Made by a program: the position numbers and the translations under genes. Of a stretch of 56,298 nt of DNA, positions 1 through 11,219 are shown piece by piece. How positions within the stretch are numbered: the first letter of the stretch is position 1; every line of letters starts with the position of its first letter. The DNA comes from Psychrobacter sp. APC 3426 (GTDB lineage: Bacteria; Pseudomonadota; Gammaproteobacteria; Pseudomonadales; Moraxellaceae), in assembly GCF_030408035.1 (NCBI RefSeq), contig NZ_JASDCF010000021.1:1-56298 (forward strand), written 5' to 3'. The notes below the pieces were generated by a model. The model made no database searches. It was not told where the DNA came from and saw only the letters and a program-made list of their open reading frames with translations.

Positions 1-62
1 TTTAATGGGGGTTGCAGTTTGCTGAGTATGGCTTGTTTACGATCGTCACTATATCTTGGCAT
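1..62 (-). CDS. Transposase OrfA, N-terminal fragment (cut by window edge)
   Basis: The minus strand starts at the ATG at 60-62 and reads MPRYSDDRKQAILSKLQPPL, nearly the same as the OrfA start at 41549 (MPRYSEERKQAILSKLLPPL). Only about 20 residues are visible. In the complete copy, OrfA is a 165-residue helix-turn-helix/coiled-coil protein of an IS3-type two-gene element. Whether this copy is intact cannot be seen. Confidence 0.75.
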   Translation of the reverse strand, partial: MPRYSDDRKQAILSKLQPPL

Positions 63-130
63 GATTGGTCCTTGTGCCCCCCATTTGGATTAATATTTAG
101 GGGTGACAACTATCCTGCCATAGGGGGGAT
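1..130 (-). mobile_element. Insertion sequence end (partial, runs off left edge)
   Basis: Read on the minus strand, this is the same type of IS end as at about 41.48 kb: the shared outer sequence GATCCCCC(C)TATGGCAGG, the motif ATAGTTGTCACCCCTAAATA, then a short leader and a transposase start. The two copies differ at many positions, so they are related elements rather than a recent duplication. The exact outer boundary (about 121-130) is uncertain because the shared sequence extends past the obvious terminal repeat. The element lies directly before a terminator hairpin, so it probably inserted between an upstream gene and its terminator. Confidence 0.75.
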
Positions 131-162
131 CGGTCTATTATCTTTTAATAGGCCGATTTTTT
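131..162 (+). terminator. Intrinsic terminator of an upstream gene outside the window
   Basis: A 9-bp stem (CGGTCTATT with AATAGGCCG, one G-U pair) is followed by a run of T. It lies just inside the IS end, so it probably terminated the gene now to the left of the IS. Confidence 0.7.
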
Positions 163-319
163 ATCATCTTCTTATGGTGTTGATACTGCGCTAGGATTTT
201 TTCTCTCAGACAGGTACAATATCAGTCTTAATCATACATTGACCAAGCATAAGACAGGCATGCAAGTAGTTGCGGGCGCTGTCTTTACTTTTTTTATCGT
301 ACCCTTTATTGGAGTTCCT

Positions 320-1216
320 ATGTCTATTGCGTCTACTGCCCAAGCGTCTGCCACCGTTTTGGACGGCAAAGCCCTTGCCAAACAAATAGAACAGCAACTG
401 CGCACACGCGTGGAAGCTATCAAGGATAAAACTGGACGTACACCAAGCTTAGCGACGATATTGGTCGGTGACGATCCTGCTTCTGCAACTTATGTACGCA
501 TGAAAGGCAATGCTTGTAAGCGTGTCGGTATGGACTCTATACGGGTTGAGATGCCAAGTGCGACCACCACTGCAGAGCTAATGGCAAAGATAGACGAGCT
601 TAATAGCAACCCTGATGTACACGGTATCTTGCTGCAGCATCCAGTACCGTCTCATATCGACGAGCGAGCTTGCTTTGAGCAGATTGACCTAGCAAAAGAC
701 GTCGATGGTGTGACTTGTCTTGGTTTTGGCCGCATGGCAATGCAGCAGTCCGCTTACGGCTCATGTACTCCTCAAGGTATCATGCACTTGCTAGAGCATC
801 ATAATATCGAGCTATCAGGTAAAGAGGCAGTGGTGGTCGGTCGCAGTGCTATTTTGGGTAAACCAATGGCGATGATGCTATTAAATGCCAATTGTACAGT
901 AACGATTTGCCATTCAAGAACGCAAGATTTAGAGTCTCATATTAAGCGTGCTGATATCGTGGTTGGCGCAGTAGGTGTACCTGAGCTGATTAAAGCCGAT
1001 TGGATTAAAGCTGGCGCGGTAGTCGTCGATGCAGGGTTCCATCCAACGGATAATGGCGGCGTCGGTGATATCGAATTGCAAGGCATTGAGAGTATTGCTA
1101 GTGCTTATACACCTGTCCCAGGTGGCGTAGGCCCTATGACCATTAATACGCTTATTCGTCAGACAGTCGATGCAGCTGAAAAGTCAGCGGGTATCAGTGG
1201 TGCGACTAGCGCATGA
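320..1216 (+). CDS. folD: Bifunctional methylenetetrahydrofolate dehydrogenase/cyclohydrolase
   Basis: Cytosolic one-carbon enzyme: oxidises 5,10-methylene-THF to methenyl-THF with NADP and hydrolyses it to 10-formyl-THF for purine and fMet synthesis. The protein (298 residues, normal length) shows the family signatures: the substrate region with [14 protein letters not shown], the [11 protein letters not shown] segment, DVDG, the Rossmann segment [17 protein letters not shown] and the C-terminal [11 protein letters not shown] chose ATG 320 because GGAG at 311-314 precedes it. The reading frame stays open to 239, but that extension would add a hydrophobic leader unlike FolD and has no ribosome site. 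The stop overlaps the start of the next gene by 4 nt (ATGA), implying coupled translation. Confidence 0.96.
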   Translation: MSIASTAQASATVLDGKALAKQIEQQLRTRVEAIKDKTGRTPSLATILVGDDPASATYVRMKGNACKRVGMDSIRVEMPSATTTAELMAKIDELNSNPDVHGILLQHPVPSHIDERACFEQIDLAKDVDGVTCLGFGRMAMQQSAYGSCTPQGIMHLLEHHNIELSGKEAVVVGRSAILGKPMAMMLLNANCTVTICHSRTQDLESHIKRADIVVGAVGVPELIKADWIKAGAVVVDAGFHPTDNGGVGDIELQGIESIASAYTPVPGGVGPMTINTLIRQTVDAAEKSAGISGATSA

Positions 1217-1770
1217 AGCCGCTAACAGAGCAAAAATCAGAACCCCAAGCAAAAAGTAAAACTGATATAGAGTCCACCAGTGCAGGCGCTGATATCCATG
1301 AGCGCTTGCAGCATATCGGTCGTGAGTTCGTCGATATTTGCCATTACATTATTTTGTTTCTAATTAGTGTGGTGGTGGTTTGGACTGCTGGTAAAGAGTT
1401 CTTTATTATTTTTCAAAAAGGCTCAGCAGATTTAAAAGATATATTATTACTCTTTATTTATCTTGAGCTGCTGGCGATGATTGGAATTTATTTCAAAACC
1501 CATCGTCTGCCAGTACAGTTTTTGATATTTATCGCTATTACGGCATTATCACGACATTTGGTGGTCGATGTACAGGCGGTATCGGACAACTTTCATCTTT
1601 GGCTATTGGCAACGATTTCGTTTGCAATCATGGTGCTCAGTGCGTCTATTGTGATACTGACTTGGACTGCCAAAATGTTTGGTCGTCCAGAGGACTATCT
1701 TGATGATCATCACAGCACCAGTACCGAGCATCATTTGCCGAGCTATAGTATTAAACGTCGCGACGATTGA
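1213..1770 (+). CDS. PsiE-family inner membrane protein
   Basis: A 185-residue protein with about four predicted membrane helices, at roughly residues 43-62, 77-95, 100-120 and 128-150, flanked by polar tails. The pattern [14 protein letters not shown], then [39 protein letters not shown], fits the phosphate-starvation-inducible PsiE family (broken here: [38 protein letters not shown]). The biochemical role of PsiE is unknown. It overlaps folD by 4 nt and is probably co-transcribed with it. The 30-residue N-terminal tail is polar and looks disordered. Confidence 0.8.
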   Translation: MKPLTEQKSEPQAKSKTDIESTSAGADIHERLQHIGREFVDICHYIILFLISVVVVWTAGKEFFIIFQKGSADLKDILLLFIYLELLAMIGIYFKTHRLPVQFLIFIAITALSRHLVVDVQAVSDNFHLWLLATISFAIMVLSASIVILTWTAKMFGRPEDYLDDHHSTSTEHHLPSYSIKRRDD

Positions 1771-1856
1771 TGCTTCTAGTATTGATTAGCATGGCTGGCT
1801 TATATGGAATTCGTTAGATATCCATGATTGAAACATGGTTGAAACGTGATTAAAAA

Positions 1857-1890
1857 ATGAAAAAGGGCTAACAGTGTTGGCCCTTTTTTA
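1857..1890. terminator. Bidirectional terminator between psiE-like and corA
   Basis: The stem AAAAAGGGCTAA / TTGGCCCTTTTT has a short CAGTG loop, with A and T runs on both sides. It sits between convergent genes and can serve both. Confidence 0.85.
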
Positions 1891-1906
1891 CGCATGAAAT
1901 TTGATA

Positions 1907-3121
1907 TTACAGCCATTTTAATCGCTTAAAGTTGTAGTACAGATAACTACACAAGGCGATTATAAGTCCCATTATCACAAGATAGGAGTACTTCCAATGC
2001 AGCTCAGGCATAAAATCAAAGTTCATGCCATAGATACCGGCAATAGCGGTCGGTACAGCTAAAATACCAGCCCAGGCGGCAAGCTTGCGTACCACCTCGT
2101 TCTGTCCCATGTTGACCATGGCCATATAGGTATTCATTACCACACTGAGCATTTCATTGAGCCCGTTGATAGCGTCTAGAGAGTGCAGCAGATGGTCATT
2201 GACGTCACGAAAATACGGCTTGGCTGCCTGAGAAAACCCAGAAACCAGCTCGCTTTTTTTATGATTGATAAAGAAGCTACAGATATCTTGCACGGGTAAG
2301 ATAATCGCGCGCATATGTACCAGTTGTGATTTAAGCTCGTAGAGATTCTTCAATGTGCCTTTATCAAACTCATAGGTAAATACGTAGCGCTCTTGCTCAC
2401 GTAGATAGCGCCCTAAGCGATCGGTAATCGGCATATAGTTATCCACGATAAAATCGAGAATAGCATGCAGCACAAATATCGGTCCCATACGAAGTTTTTC
2501 GGGGCGACGATGACAGTGTTCACGCACAGGTGCATAAGAGTTGGAAGGACCATTGCGGATAGTGATTAAGTAGTTTTTACCCATAAATATCGCGGTGGTG
2601 CCATAGCGAATAACATTGTCTTCAAGTTTCGCAGTACGCAAGACCACAAACACCATGTCGTTGTCATAGTTTTCAACCTTGGCACGTTGATGGTCAGCAA
2701 AAGCATCCTCAATGGCCAGTTCATGCAGACCAAACGCTTCTTTGACCTTTACCATGGTTTTTAAACTAGGGTCATACAAACCGAGCCAGATAAACTGACC
2801 ATTGTTGCTGAGTGCGCGACTGACATCGTTTAGCGCTACTTTATCCAGGTTTTCACCCGTTTTACGTGAGTAGGCGTAGCAATTGACAACTTCGTCCTCA
2901 CTTGATAAGTCAATATCTTCATAGCGCTCAGAGTCCGGATCGTAGACCGTCATGGTCTCGATAGTGTCCTCAGTGGTGGCATCAGCATCGCCATAAATGT
3001 AGCTGTCTTCATTGTCTAGATACAGATGTTCATCATCCATATCGGCATAAATGCGATTGAAATTAGAGTTAGGTGCAATCCGTGCTGTTTTTTTGATTAA
3101 CTGATCGTTATCATTTTCCAT
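1907..3121 (-). CDS. corA: CorA-family magnesium/divalent cation transporter
   Basis: A 404-residue inner-membrane channel of the CorA/MIT family. It has a long soluble N-terminal domain and two C-terminal helices, the first ending in the family signature YGMNF (in AGIYGMNFDFMPEL), which forms the selectivity filter. The last helix ends in a basic tail (YYNFKRLKWL). About 70 acidic N-terminal residues precede the conserved domain, longer than in enterobacterial CorA (about 316 residues). That and the sequence suggest a subgroup whose substrate may be Mg2+, Co2+ or Zn2+; this cannot be decided here. Monocistronic, convergent with the folD operon. Confidence 0.9.
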   Translation of the reverse strand: MENDNDQLIKKTARIAPNSNFNRIYADMDDEHLYLDNEDSYIYGDADATTEDTIETMTVYDPDSERYEDIDLSSEDEVVNCYAYSRKTGENLDKVALNDVSRALSNNGQFIWLGLYDPSLKTMVKVKEAFGLHELAIEDAFADHQRAKVENYDNDMVFVVLRTAKLEDNVIRYGTTAIFMGKNYLITIRNGPSNSYAPVREHCHRRPEKLRMGPIFVLHAILDFIVDNYMPITDRLGRYLREQERYVFTYEFDKGTLKNLYELKSQLVHMRAIILPVQDICSFFINHKKSELVSGFSQAAKPYFRDVNDHLLHSLDAINGLNEMLSVVMNTYMAMVNMGQNEVVRKLAAWAGILAVPTAIAGIYGMNFDFMPELHWKYSYLVIMGLIIALCSYLYYNFKRLKWL

Positions 3122-3226
3122 ACACCCTCCCTTTCTAAAGTAAAAATCTTGTTAGATAGTCAGCCCATTATATATAGTGAAAACGTATAGTGGTTACTAA
3201 AGCATTGGTCACTAAAGTCGTAGCCG

Positions 3227-3616
3227 TTAAAGCGCATAGCGTTTTAAGGTATCAATATCAACCAAGCTTAATAAGCTTTCATGGCAAGCTTCTAATTTGA
3301 TTTGTGGCGCAATATCGAAGTCTAAAGCTTCAACCCAGCGTAGTGCACATATACACCAATAGTCACCTGGTTTTAATCCAGAAAATCCATACTCAGGCAG
3401 CGGCGTTATAAGGTCATTGCCACGACTGGCTGAAAAGTTTAAAAACTCACTGGTCATCTTGGCACAGACGGTATGCTGACCGACGTCATGATTGCCAGTA
3501 TGACAAAAGCCATTGCGATAGTAGCCAGTAATAGGATCAAAGCAGCAGCTGGCAAGGGCAGTGCCTAAGACGTTGGCTTGGTTGATGGCTGGGTTTGGGT
3601 GGTAATCAGATGACAT
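3227..3616 (-). CDS. DUF2237 family protein
   Basis: A 129-residue cytosolic protein with the DUF2237 pattern: NVLGTALASCCFDPITGYYRNG near the N-terminus (written here as NVLG..CCFDP..TGYYRNGFC), then HTVCAKMT, FL.FS..RGNDL.TP.P.YGF.GLKPGD.WC.CA.RW.EAL. Conserved Cys residues and the GLKPGDYWC motif are clear. Function is not established for the family. Single gene; start ATG at 3616. Confidence 0.85.
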   Translation of the reverse strand: MSSDYHPNPAINQANVLGTALASCCFDPITGYYRNGFCHTGNHDVGQHTVCAKMTSEFLNFSASRGNDLITPLPEYGFSGLKPGDYWCICALRWVEALDFDIAPQIKLEACHESLLSLVDIDTLKRYAL

Positions 3617-4164
3617 AAGGCTTCCGAGATAAAAATATATGTTAGTGTACCATGAGTCGGTATCGAAGACGTTGGTCTCAGTGTGCTCATAGTGTTATTC
3701 AGCGTGTGTTAGACAGTGTTTATTACTCATCGTGTCGTGTGTTTATGGTGACGAGTTGATGGCTTTAATTAACCGTATAACCTTTATCTAATAGGTTGAT
3801 AATATAGGGTGATTGAGCTCATCGTAGTACTGATATCACGCTAACATTAATGTATGGTAATTAGATAACGATTGTGGTCAATTGTCACTAGGCGAACCTT
3901 GGCTGCTATGCTAAACTAAAGCATAAAGTGCCTTGATTATTTATTGCCGTTTATTCGCTCATAAAGATACTCGTCTTATCATCCTAAATTATACTTATTA
4001 CTCACCCTTTTGCGGTTACCTAGTTTGTTTATAAATAATTGGGTCAATGATGTTGCGCGTTAAAAATAAAAAATGCATGGCGTCAATGCAATTGTAAATA
4101 TAACCTTTAAGTACCGCATCAATACCGCGTTTTTGGTAAGCGATACGCCAAACAAGGATTTATT
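3617..4164. other. Gene-free stretch (548 nt)
   Basis: No convincing open reading frame or RNA gene. It must hold the divergent promoters of the DUF2237 gene (minus) and hisZ (plus), but I see no promoter with good spacing: TTGTCA at 3882 and TATGCT at 3907 are 19 nt apart. Confidence 0.5.
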
Positions 4165-5472
4165 GTGTCTGTCAGTTCTGATTCTGCAAAACCTGCCCAG
4201 CTAAATACCACCAATCAAGCAGCGGCCCAAGCCGCTGAGAACACTGCTACCTCCAATAGTATGCCATATTTGAACAACTTCGCCAGCGACGTTGCCAATA
4301 GCTGGCTGTTACCTGATGGGGTGGTGGACGTGCTGTTTGAAGATGCATGCAAGCAAGAAGTGCTTAGATATCAGTTGACTCAGCAGCTCATCACTCATGG
4401 CTATCAGTTGGTCAATCCACCGATGATTGAATTTACTGAGTCATTGCTAAGTGATGCATCAGAAGATTTAAAACGCCAGACGTTTAAGATTATCGATCAG
4501 CTAACCGGTCGCTTGATGGGTCTGCGTGCTGATATCACGCCGCAGATTTTGCGTATTGATGCGCATCATGGCGGCACAGGGATTGCGCGTTATTGCTATG
4601 CAGGCGATGTAATTCATACCCTACCATCAGGGTTGTTTGGCTCACGTACGCCATTGCAATTAGGCGCTGAGATATTTGGCTGCGCAGACTTGGCTGCAGA
4701 CATTGAGCTGATAGATGTATTGTTTGGCATGATTAATAAGTTGAACATGAGTGCGGCACTGCATATCGATTTGGGTCATGTGGCGATATTTAAGCGTTTG
4801 GCTGAATTGGCCGAATTGCCAGATAGTGATACTGAGCAATTGATGCATTTATATGCCAATAAAAACTTGCCAGAGCTGAAGCGCGTTTGCCAAGCATTGC
4901 CAATGGGCGATGACTTTTATGCCTTGGCACGCTTCGGTCACGATATTGCCAACCTGTTGGTTAAGCTTTCTGCGACCGCACAGCAAGATACGCAAATATC
5001 TACCGCTGTCGATGAGCTACAATGTCTCAAAACACATCTACAAGAGCAGTGGCAATGCCCTGTGAGTATCGATGTCACCGAGCTATCAGGCTATCATTAT
5101 CATACGGGCATTGTATTCAACGGTTATATCAATAGCGAGACTCAGCCGTTGGTACGTGGTGGTCGTTTTGATGGTATGCAAAGCGGTGGTCATTTATCCG
5201 CCAGCCAGCCGCGTGAAGCCACTGGTTTTAGTATGGATGTCAGTCGTTTGCTTGCTCATACGCAACTGGATGCACCAACCGTGGTGCTGGTCGATTATCA
5301 AGCAGCAAATAGTGCCAATCAAGAACAAAGACAGATACTGTTGCAGCAAGTTGAGAGTCTGCGCGAGCAAGGCTATCGTGTCACCATGCCATTGAATGCA
5401 GATGACCGTCCTCATGATGTGACGCATCGTTTAGGTTTTGCAGACAATGAGTGGCAGCTACAGACTATTTAG
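4165..5472 (+). CDS. hisZ: ATP phosphoribosyltransferase regulatory subunit
   Basis: A HisRS-like paralogue without tRNA ligase activity that pairs with short-form HisG for the first step of histidine synthesis. The 435 residues keep the class II fold: LLPDGVVDVLFEDACKQEVL at the start of the catalytic-like core, MGLRADITPQILRI (motif 2-like), and LVRGGRFDGM near the end. The anticodon-binding domain of true HisRS is missing, as expected for HisZ; true hisS lies at 12639. The start is GTG at 4165 with AAGGAT just upstream. About 45 low-complexity residues precede the core. purA follows, a common arrangement (HflX/HflKC are not between them here). Confidence 0.92.
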   Translation: MSVSSDSAKPAQLNTTNQAAAQAAENTATSNSMPYLNNFASDVANSWLLPDGVVDVLFEDACKQEVLRYQLTQQLITHGYQLVNPPMIEFTESLLSDASEDLKRQTFKIIDQLTGRLMGLRADITPQILRIDAHHGGTGIARYCYAGDVIHTLPSGLFGSRTPLQLGAEIFGCADLAADIELIDVLFGMINKLNMSAALHIDLGHVAIFKRLAELAELPDSDTEQLMHLYANKNLPELKRVCQALPMGDDFYALARFGHDIANLLVKLSATAQQDTQISTAVDELQCLKTHLQEQWQCPVSIDVTELSGYHYHTGIVFNGYINSETQPLVRGGRFDGMQSGGHLSASQPREATGFSMDVSRLLAHTQLDAPTVVLVDYQAANSANQEQRQILLQQVESLREQGYRVTMPLNADDRPHDVTHRLGFADNEWQLQTI

Positions 5473-5674
5473 CTGAAACCTAGCTTACATGGATACATCA
5501 GATTTTAAGATAAAAAATCTCATTATGCTAAATGCTGACAAATAATATGTCAGTGTTTAGCAACGCTTAGCAAAACAGATAGCAAACATATCAAAACAGC
5601 TTTAGATTATTAGCAGTTTTAACATCATTTAGTTTTTCAACCGTTATTGCACACACCTCAATACATAAAGGTAA

Positions 5675-6973
<1,299 letters not shown>

Positions 6974-7027
6974 TGCTTACGATAAGTCTTGGTGTTATAA
7001 GCACTAACTGGCTTTTAGTATTAATCA

Positions 7028-7062
7028 AAAGAACCCCAGTGCTCAGCATTGGGGTTCTTTTT
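7028..7062 (+). terminator. Terminator of purA
   Basis: The stem AAGAACCCCA...TGGGGTTCTT with a short loop, followed by TTTTTT. The rest of the 343-nt gap to ndk holds only a short direct repeat (7096-7138). Confidence 0.9.
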
Positions 7063-7095
7063 TGGTCAATATGATGATCGTATTAACAATTAGCG

Positions 7096-7138
7096 GGTCA
7101 TAAATTAACTTTTATGCAAGGTACGGTCATAAATTAAC
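7096..7138. repeat. Two 14-nt direct repeats upstream of ndk
   Basis: GGTCATAAATTAAC occurs at 7096-7109 and again at 7125-7138, 29 nt apart. The spacing (about three helical turns) would suit a tandem protein-binding site, but no regulator is known to me. Confidence 0.6.
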
Positions 7139-7316
7139 CCTATCATTTATAGCCTTATTCATTATAATAGGCAGCAATCCAGTGTTGGCACTCATGTTTT
7201 CGTATTGATAAACAATGAATCATCTAAATTGGCTGAAGCCAACATTGTGGCCAGAGACAACACAATCCCTTTATTATTTCAGTTTTATTGAACTCATCAC
7301 TTATTAGGAGCTTTTC

Positions 7317-7748
7317 ATGGCTAACGAACGTACTTTATCTATCATCAAACCTGACGCAGTTGCTGGCAACCACATTGGTGCTATCTATGATCGTTTTGAG
7401 CAAGCTGGTCTAAAAATTGTTGCCGCTAAAATGCTACAACTTGATGACGAAAAAGCAGGCGGTTTCTACGCTGAGCACGCTGAGCGTCCATTTTATAAAG
7501 ACCTAGTATCATTCATGACTTCAGGTCCAGTATTGGTATCAGTACTAGAAGGCGAAAATGCTATCGCTAAGCACCGTGAAATCATGGGCGCAACCAATCC
7601 TAAAGAAGCTGCTGAAGGCACTATCCGTGCTGACTTCGCTAGCAGCATCGATGAAAACGCGGTTCATGGTTCAGATTCAGCTGAATCAGCGGCACGTGAA
7701 ATCAGCTACTTCTTCAATGATGATGAAGTTTGTGCACGTACGCGTTAA
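7317..7748 (+). CDS. ndk: Nucleoside diphosphate kinase
   Basis: Transfers the gamma phosphate between nucleoside triphosphates and diphosphates through a phospho-histidine. The 143 residues match the family length. Visible signatures: [12 protein letters not shown] at the N-terminus and NAVHGSDS with the active-site His near residue 118. Start ATG 7317 with AGGAG at about 7305. Probably monocistronic, with its own terminator. Confidence 0.97.
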   Translation: MANERTLSIIKPDAVAGNHIGAIYDRFEQAGLKIVAAKMLQLDDEKAGGFYAEHAERPFYKDLVSFMTSGPVLVSVLEGENAIAKHREIMGATNPKEAAEGTIRADFASSIDENAVHGSDSAESAAREISYFFNDDEVCARTR

Positions 7749-7795
7749 TAGCAGCTATTATTTGCAATATTGATTGTTAATAAATAGTATCGCGA

Positions 7796-7828
7796 GACGG
7801 CTTATATCTTATGGGTATAAGCCGTTTT
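7796..7828 (+). terminator. Terminator of ndk
   Basis: Perfect 10-bp stem ACGGCTTATA / TATAAGCCGT with an 8-nt loop, then TTTTAG. The short T run makes it moderate in strength. Confidence 0.75.
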
Positions 7829-8048
7829 AGCTGTTATATGTAATAACAGTGTCGTTACTTATTGAAATTCATAGGCGCTTGCCTCATTATTAGGTTTACT
7901 AGCGTTATCAATCCTTTATCAGCACATTGTCAATATAGATAATTATTTGCATTCTATATAGGACAAATTTTGCGCTCATAACGGATTGCTCAATGCATTA
8001 TTTAATTGTATAACGACGTTCATGGCTTATGCCAAAAGGTTACCTATT

Positions 8049-9278
8049 ATGTCCACTGTTCAATCACCGACCCAACACACACCCACTAAGAAGACGGCTA
8101 GTATCAAGATAGTAGATGAGGCGCAGGCCAAGACCAATCTATTAGGGATGACGCAGTCGCAACTCGCCGATTACTTTAAAAGTATCGGCGAAAAGCCATT
8201 TCGCTCGACGCAAGTGATTAAATGGATATATCAGCACGGTGTCACTGATTTTGAGCAGATGACCAATCTGAGCAAATCATTGCGGGATAAGTTATCAGCC
8301 AATGCCTGCGTTACGCCACCAAAAGTGATTCATCGTCAATATAGTGATGATGGTACGCGTAAATGGGTGTTTGAAGTGACGGGCGGCTCATTGGTTGAGA
8401 CGGTATTGATTCCAGCGGATGACAGTAAATTAAATGGTCGTAAGACTTTGTGTGTGTCTTCACAAGTGGGCTGTGCGCTAGATTGTAGTTTTTGCAGTAC
8501 TGGTAAGCAGGGCTTTGAGCGTGATTTAAGCGCTGCTGAGATTATCGGTCAGCTGTGGGTGGCCAATGCCTCTTATATGACTGATGACAATGATAGTCTA
8601 GAACACGTTGATCATAGCCTGTGGGAAAACAATGTCACCAACGTGGTCATGATGGGCATGGGTGAACCATTATTAAACTATAAACCAGTGGTTGGCTCAA
8701 TGGAGTTGATGCTAAGCGATCACGCTTATGGACTATCAAAACGTCGAGTGACCTTGTCAACCTCGGGCGTGGTACCTAAAATGTACCAACTAGCACAAGA
8801 TATCGATGTAGCACTGGCTATCTCACTGCATGCGCCCAATGATGAACTGCGTAATGAGCTGGTGCCAATTAATAAAAAGTACCCGCTAGAAGAGCTGATT
8901 GCCGCAGCAAAAAACTACGTCTATGATGTCAATCCACGTCATAAGAAGCATGTCACGATTGAGTATGTGATGCTTGATGGCGTTAATGATAGCAATGAAC
9001 ACGCTCATCAATTGGTCACGTTATTGGAAGGCTTACCAAGTAAGATTAACCTGATTCCGTTCAATCCGTTCCCGCATGCACCATATGACAAATCAAGCAA
9101 TAATCGCATTCATGCGTTTAGTGATATTTTAAGTCAGGCAGGTTTCGTTTGTACCATTCGTCAGACACGCGGTGACGATATCGATGCCGCTTGTGGTCAA
9201 TTGGTTGGACAAGTGGCTGACCGTACCAGACGCTCAGCGGCTTGGCAGCAAAGCATTAAGGACCGTGAAAACGTATAG
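8049..9278 (+). CDS. rlmN: 23S rRNA/tRNA adenine C2 methyltransferase RlmN
   Basis: Radical SAM enzyme that methylates C2 of A2503 in 23S rRNA and A37 of some tRNAs. The 4Fe-4S triad is in CALDCSFC (CxxxCxxC); the [12 protein letters not shown]-contact motif and the second catalytic Cys in [11 protein letters not shown] near the C-terminus are both present. I chose ATG 8049 (409 residues). The frame opens earlier at TTG 7986, with no ribosome site. The first 35 residues (Thr/Lys rich) are a non-conserved extension. It heads the run toward pilW, rodZ and ispG, an order common in Pseudomonas relatives. Confidence 0.95.
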   Translation: MSTVQSPTQHTPTKKTASIKIVDEAQAKTNLLGMTQSQLADYFKSIGEKPFRSTQVIKWIYQHGVTDFEQMTNLSKSLRDKLSANACVTPPKVIHRQYSDDGTRKWVFEVTGGSLVETVLIPADDSKLNGRKTLCVSSQVGCALDCSFCSTGKQGFERDLSAAEIIGQLWVANASYMTDDNDSLEHVDHSLWENNVTNVVMMGMGEPLLNYKPVVGSMELMLSDHAYGLSKRRVTLSTSGVVPKMYQLAQDIDVALAISLHAPNDELRNELVPINKKYPLEELIAAAKNYVYDVNPRHKKHVTIEYVMLDGVNDSNEHAHQLVTLLEGLPSKINLIPFNPFPHAPYDKSSNNRIHAFSDILSQAGFVCTIRQTRGDDIDAACGQLVGQVADRTRRSAAWQQSIKDRENV

Positions 9279-9366
9279 TTGGTTTAGAGCATAACATGGC
9301 CTAGATATAGGGTGGAAGTAGGCAGAATTTATCCATAGTGCAATTAATAACAACTAAATTGTACTT

Positions 9367-10419
9367 ATGGGGGCTAAATCTATTAAACTGATGCCTCGAG
9401 GATCGAACGCATTGAATCACAGTTTTATGATGGCGGCTATGATGACTTCTAAAAATTCTTGTCAGTTGAAATATCAACAATCACTTTCTCAGCGACATCA
9501 GCGATTGGCTACAGTCACTGATCGATTGGCTGATGATAAATTAACGATTGCACAAGTGGCTGTTAATAGCACAATAACGTCAAAGCGAATGATGCTAGCA
9601 ACGGCACTGGCAGGGCTATTGTTGACTGGCTGCCAAAGTACGCCGACCAATGATTTACTGGGCAGTACGCCTTATCCAACGTCGTCGCGTCCTAATGACA
9701 ATCGCAACCTAGATCAGCAAGAAATTGCTCGCGTGCGCACCTCACTTGCCGCGCAATATATTCGCAAAAACGAGCTTGATACTGCCAAGCGCCAACTCGA
9801 AAAAGCCTTCGCTGCTGATAGCCGTTACGCGCCAGCCTATGATATGATGGGCGTTTTGTTGCAGCAAGAAGGCAGTCGTATTAATCTGCAAAAAGCCGAT
9901 CAATATTTTAAAAAGGCGATTGCGCTTGATAAAGATTTTGAGCAAGCACACAATAACTATGGTGTTTATTTATCACAGATGAAACGCTATCGTGAGGCGG
10001 CAGAGCAGTTTGAGATTGCAGGGGCAGCATTAGGCTATGAAGGCCGTATCGGTGCGCTAGAAAATTTGGGTCGTACCTACCTGCAGCTAAATGACCATCC
10101 AGCCGCTGCTAAAGCATTTCTGCGGGCGCTCGATGGCAATCGCAACAGTATTATTGCTCATATTGAATTGGTAGATTTATTGCTTGAACAGCAGCGTGTC
10201 CCGCAAGCTCAGCGATTATATGATGAAACATTGATACTGGTGCAAGGGCAGGGTATTAGTCCGCGCTTGCTATTACAGGGTATCAAACTTGCCGCTGCAC
10301 AAAACAATGTCACGACGCGCCAACAATTGGCACAGCAGCTTTTATCCGCTTATCCATTAAGTGATGAAGCAAAACAACTTAAGACTTGGCTTAACAATCC
10401 AGAGGCACCATGGAAATGA
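9367..10419 (+). CDS. pilW: Type IV pilus biogenesis TPR lipoprotein PilW/PilF
   Basis: An outer-membrane lipoprotein (pilotin) needed for assembly of the PilQ secretin. Tandem TPR repeats occupy roughly residues 115-340 (for example LDTAKRQLEKAFAADSRYAPAY). The lipobox LLTGC places the lipidated Cys at residue 89 if translation starts at ATG 9367, which is far too deep for a signal peptide. The true start is therefore probably downstream: ATGs at residues 75-76 (MMLATALAGLLLTGC) leave a very short n-region, and GTG at about residue 64 is another option. Overlaps rodZ by 10 nt. Confidence 0.85.
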   Translation: MGAKSIKLMPRGSNALNHSFMMAAMMTSKNSCQLKYQQSLSQRHQRLATVTDRLADDKLTIAQVAVNSTITSKRMMLATALAGLLLTGCQSTPTNDLLGSTPYPTSSRPNDNRNLDQQEIARVRTSLAAQYIRKNELDTAKRQLEKAFAADSRYAPAYDMMGVLLQQEGSRINLQKADQYFKKAIALDKDFEQAHNNYGVYLSQMKRYREAAEQFEIAGAALGYEGRIGALENLGRTYLQLNDHPAAAKAFLRALDGNRNSIIAHIELVDLLLEQQRVPQAQRLYDETLILVQGQGISPRLLLQGIKLAAAQNNVTTRQQLAQQLLSAYPLSDEAKQLKTWLNNPEAPWK

Positions 10420-11219
10420 CCACCCCATCATCTAACACTCAATCTAACGCTCAGGGATCATTTGGTGCCATGTTGCAGCAAGCCCGTAAAACTAAGCAAG
10501 TCAGTTTAGAAGAAGCGGCTGCCGAGTTATTCATTTTAAAACGTCATCTGCAAGCGCTCGAAAACGAGAATTTTGCTGATTTGCCACAAGCAGCGTTTGC
10601 CCGTGGTTTTGCGATTAACTACGCAAAATTCTTGGGAATAGACCCAGTAAAGATAGCCAGTAGCTTCGATGCCGCTTATCCTGACGAGCTAAAACCACAT
10701 TCAGTCAATAATATCGATACACCACTGCGCCCAATGGGCACCCTGCAGCGCGATACACACAATCGCATTCGCTTTAATCCCTTGCTGATTATTGCGGTTG
10801 TTGGCGTCATTATCTTAGCGATATTCTTATTCCGAATGGTCAGTAATGCCAGTAAGGAAAATACCCAAGAGCCAACTAGCGTTGAAGATATATCGGCGAT
10901 AGAACAAGCACAGGGCGCCGCCATCGATAGTGATACTGGCGTTGGTGCATCGGGTTCGGCATTAAACTTAGGTGGTGCTAGCACTGCGACATTAGATGTC
11001 ACACTCACTGACGATGCCGTCGTGGTTATTACTGATGCGTCAGGTAGCAACTTGATGAATGGTGCTCAAAATGCAGGTGATTATAAATTGTCAGGTATGC
11101 CACCATTTAATGTGCAAATTGACAACGTCGACAACGTCAGCTTAATGCTAAATCAAGAAGCAGTGGCTTTGGGTGCTTATGCAACGGATAAGCAAGCCAG
11201 CTTTGAGCTCGCACCTTAG
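10410..11219 (+). CDS. rodZ: RodZ-like cell shape protein (HTH + DUF4115)
   Basis: A single-pass inner-membrane protein linking MreB to the elongation machinery. It has an N-terminal HTH_25 domain (LQQARKTKQVSLEEAAAEL, residues about 18-90), a transmembrane helix around residues 125-145 (FNPLLIIAVVGVIILAIFLF), a Ser/Gly/Ala linker, and a C-terminal DUF4115 beta domain (VVVITDASGSNLMNG). Start is ATG 10410 or 10416; the second would give an ATGA overlap with the pilW stop. Co-transcribed with pilW. Confidence 0.88.
   Translation: MEMTTPSSNTQSNAQGSFGAMLQQARKTKQVSLEEAAAELFILKRHLQALENENFADLPQAAFARGFAINYAKFLGIDPVKIASSFDAAYPDELKPHSVNNIDTPLRPMGTLQRDTHNRIRFNPLLIIAVVGVIILAIFLFRMVSNASKENTQEPTSVEDISAIEQAQGAAIDSDTGVGASGSALNLGGASTATLDVTLTDDAVVVITDASGSNLMNGAQNAGDYKLSGMPPFNVQIDNVDNVSLMLNQEAVALGAYATDKQASFELAP

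Noticed and set aside
239..319. Upstream extension of folD with a hydrophobic leader
   Set aside because: No ribosome site, not part of FolD; ATG 320 has GGAG in place.
3882..3912. Promoter pair TTGTCA / TATGCT upstream of hisZ
   Set aside because: 19-nt spacer and 250 nt from the start codon; too weak to call.
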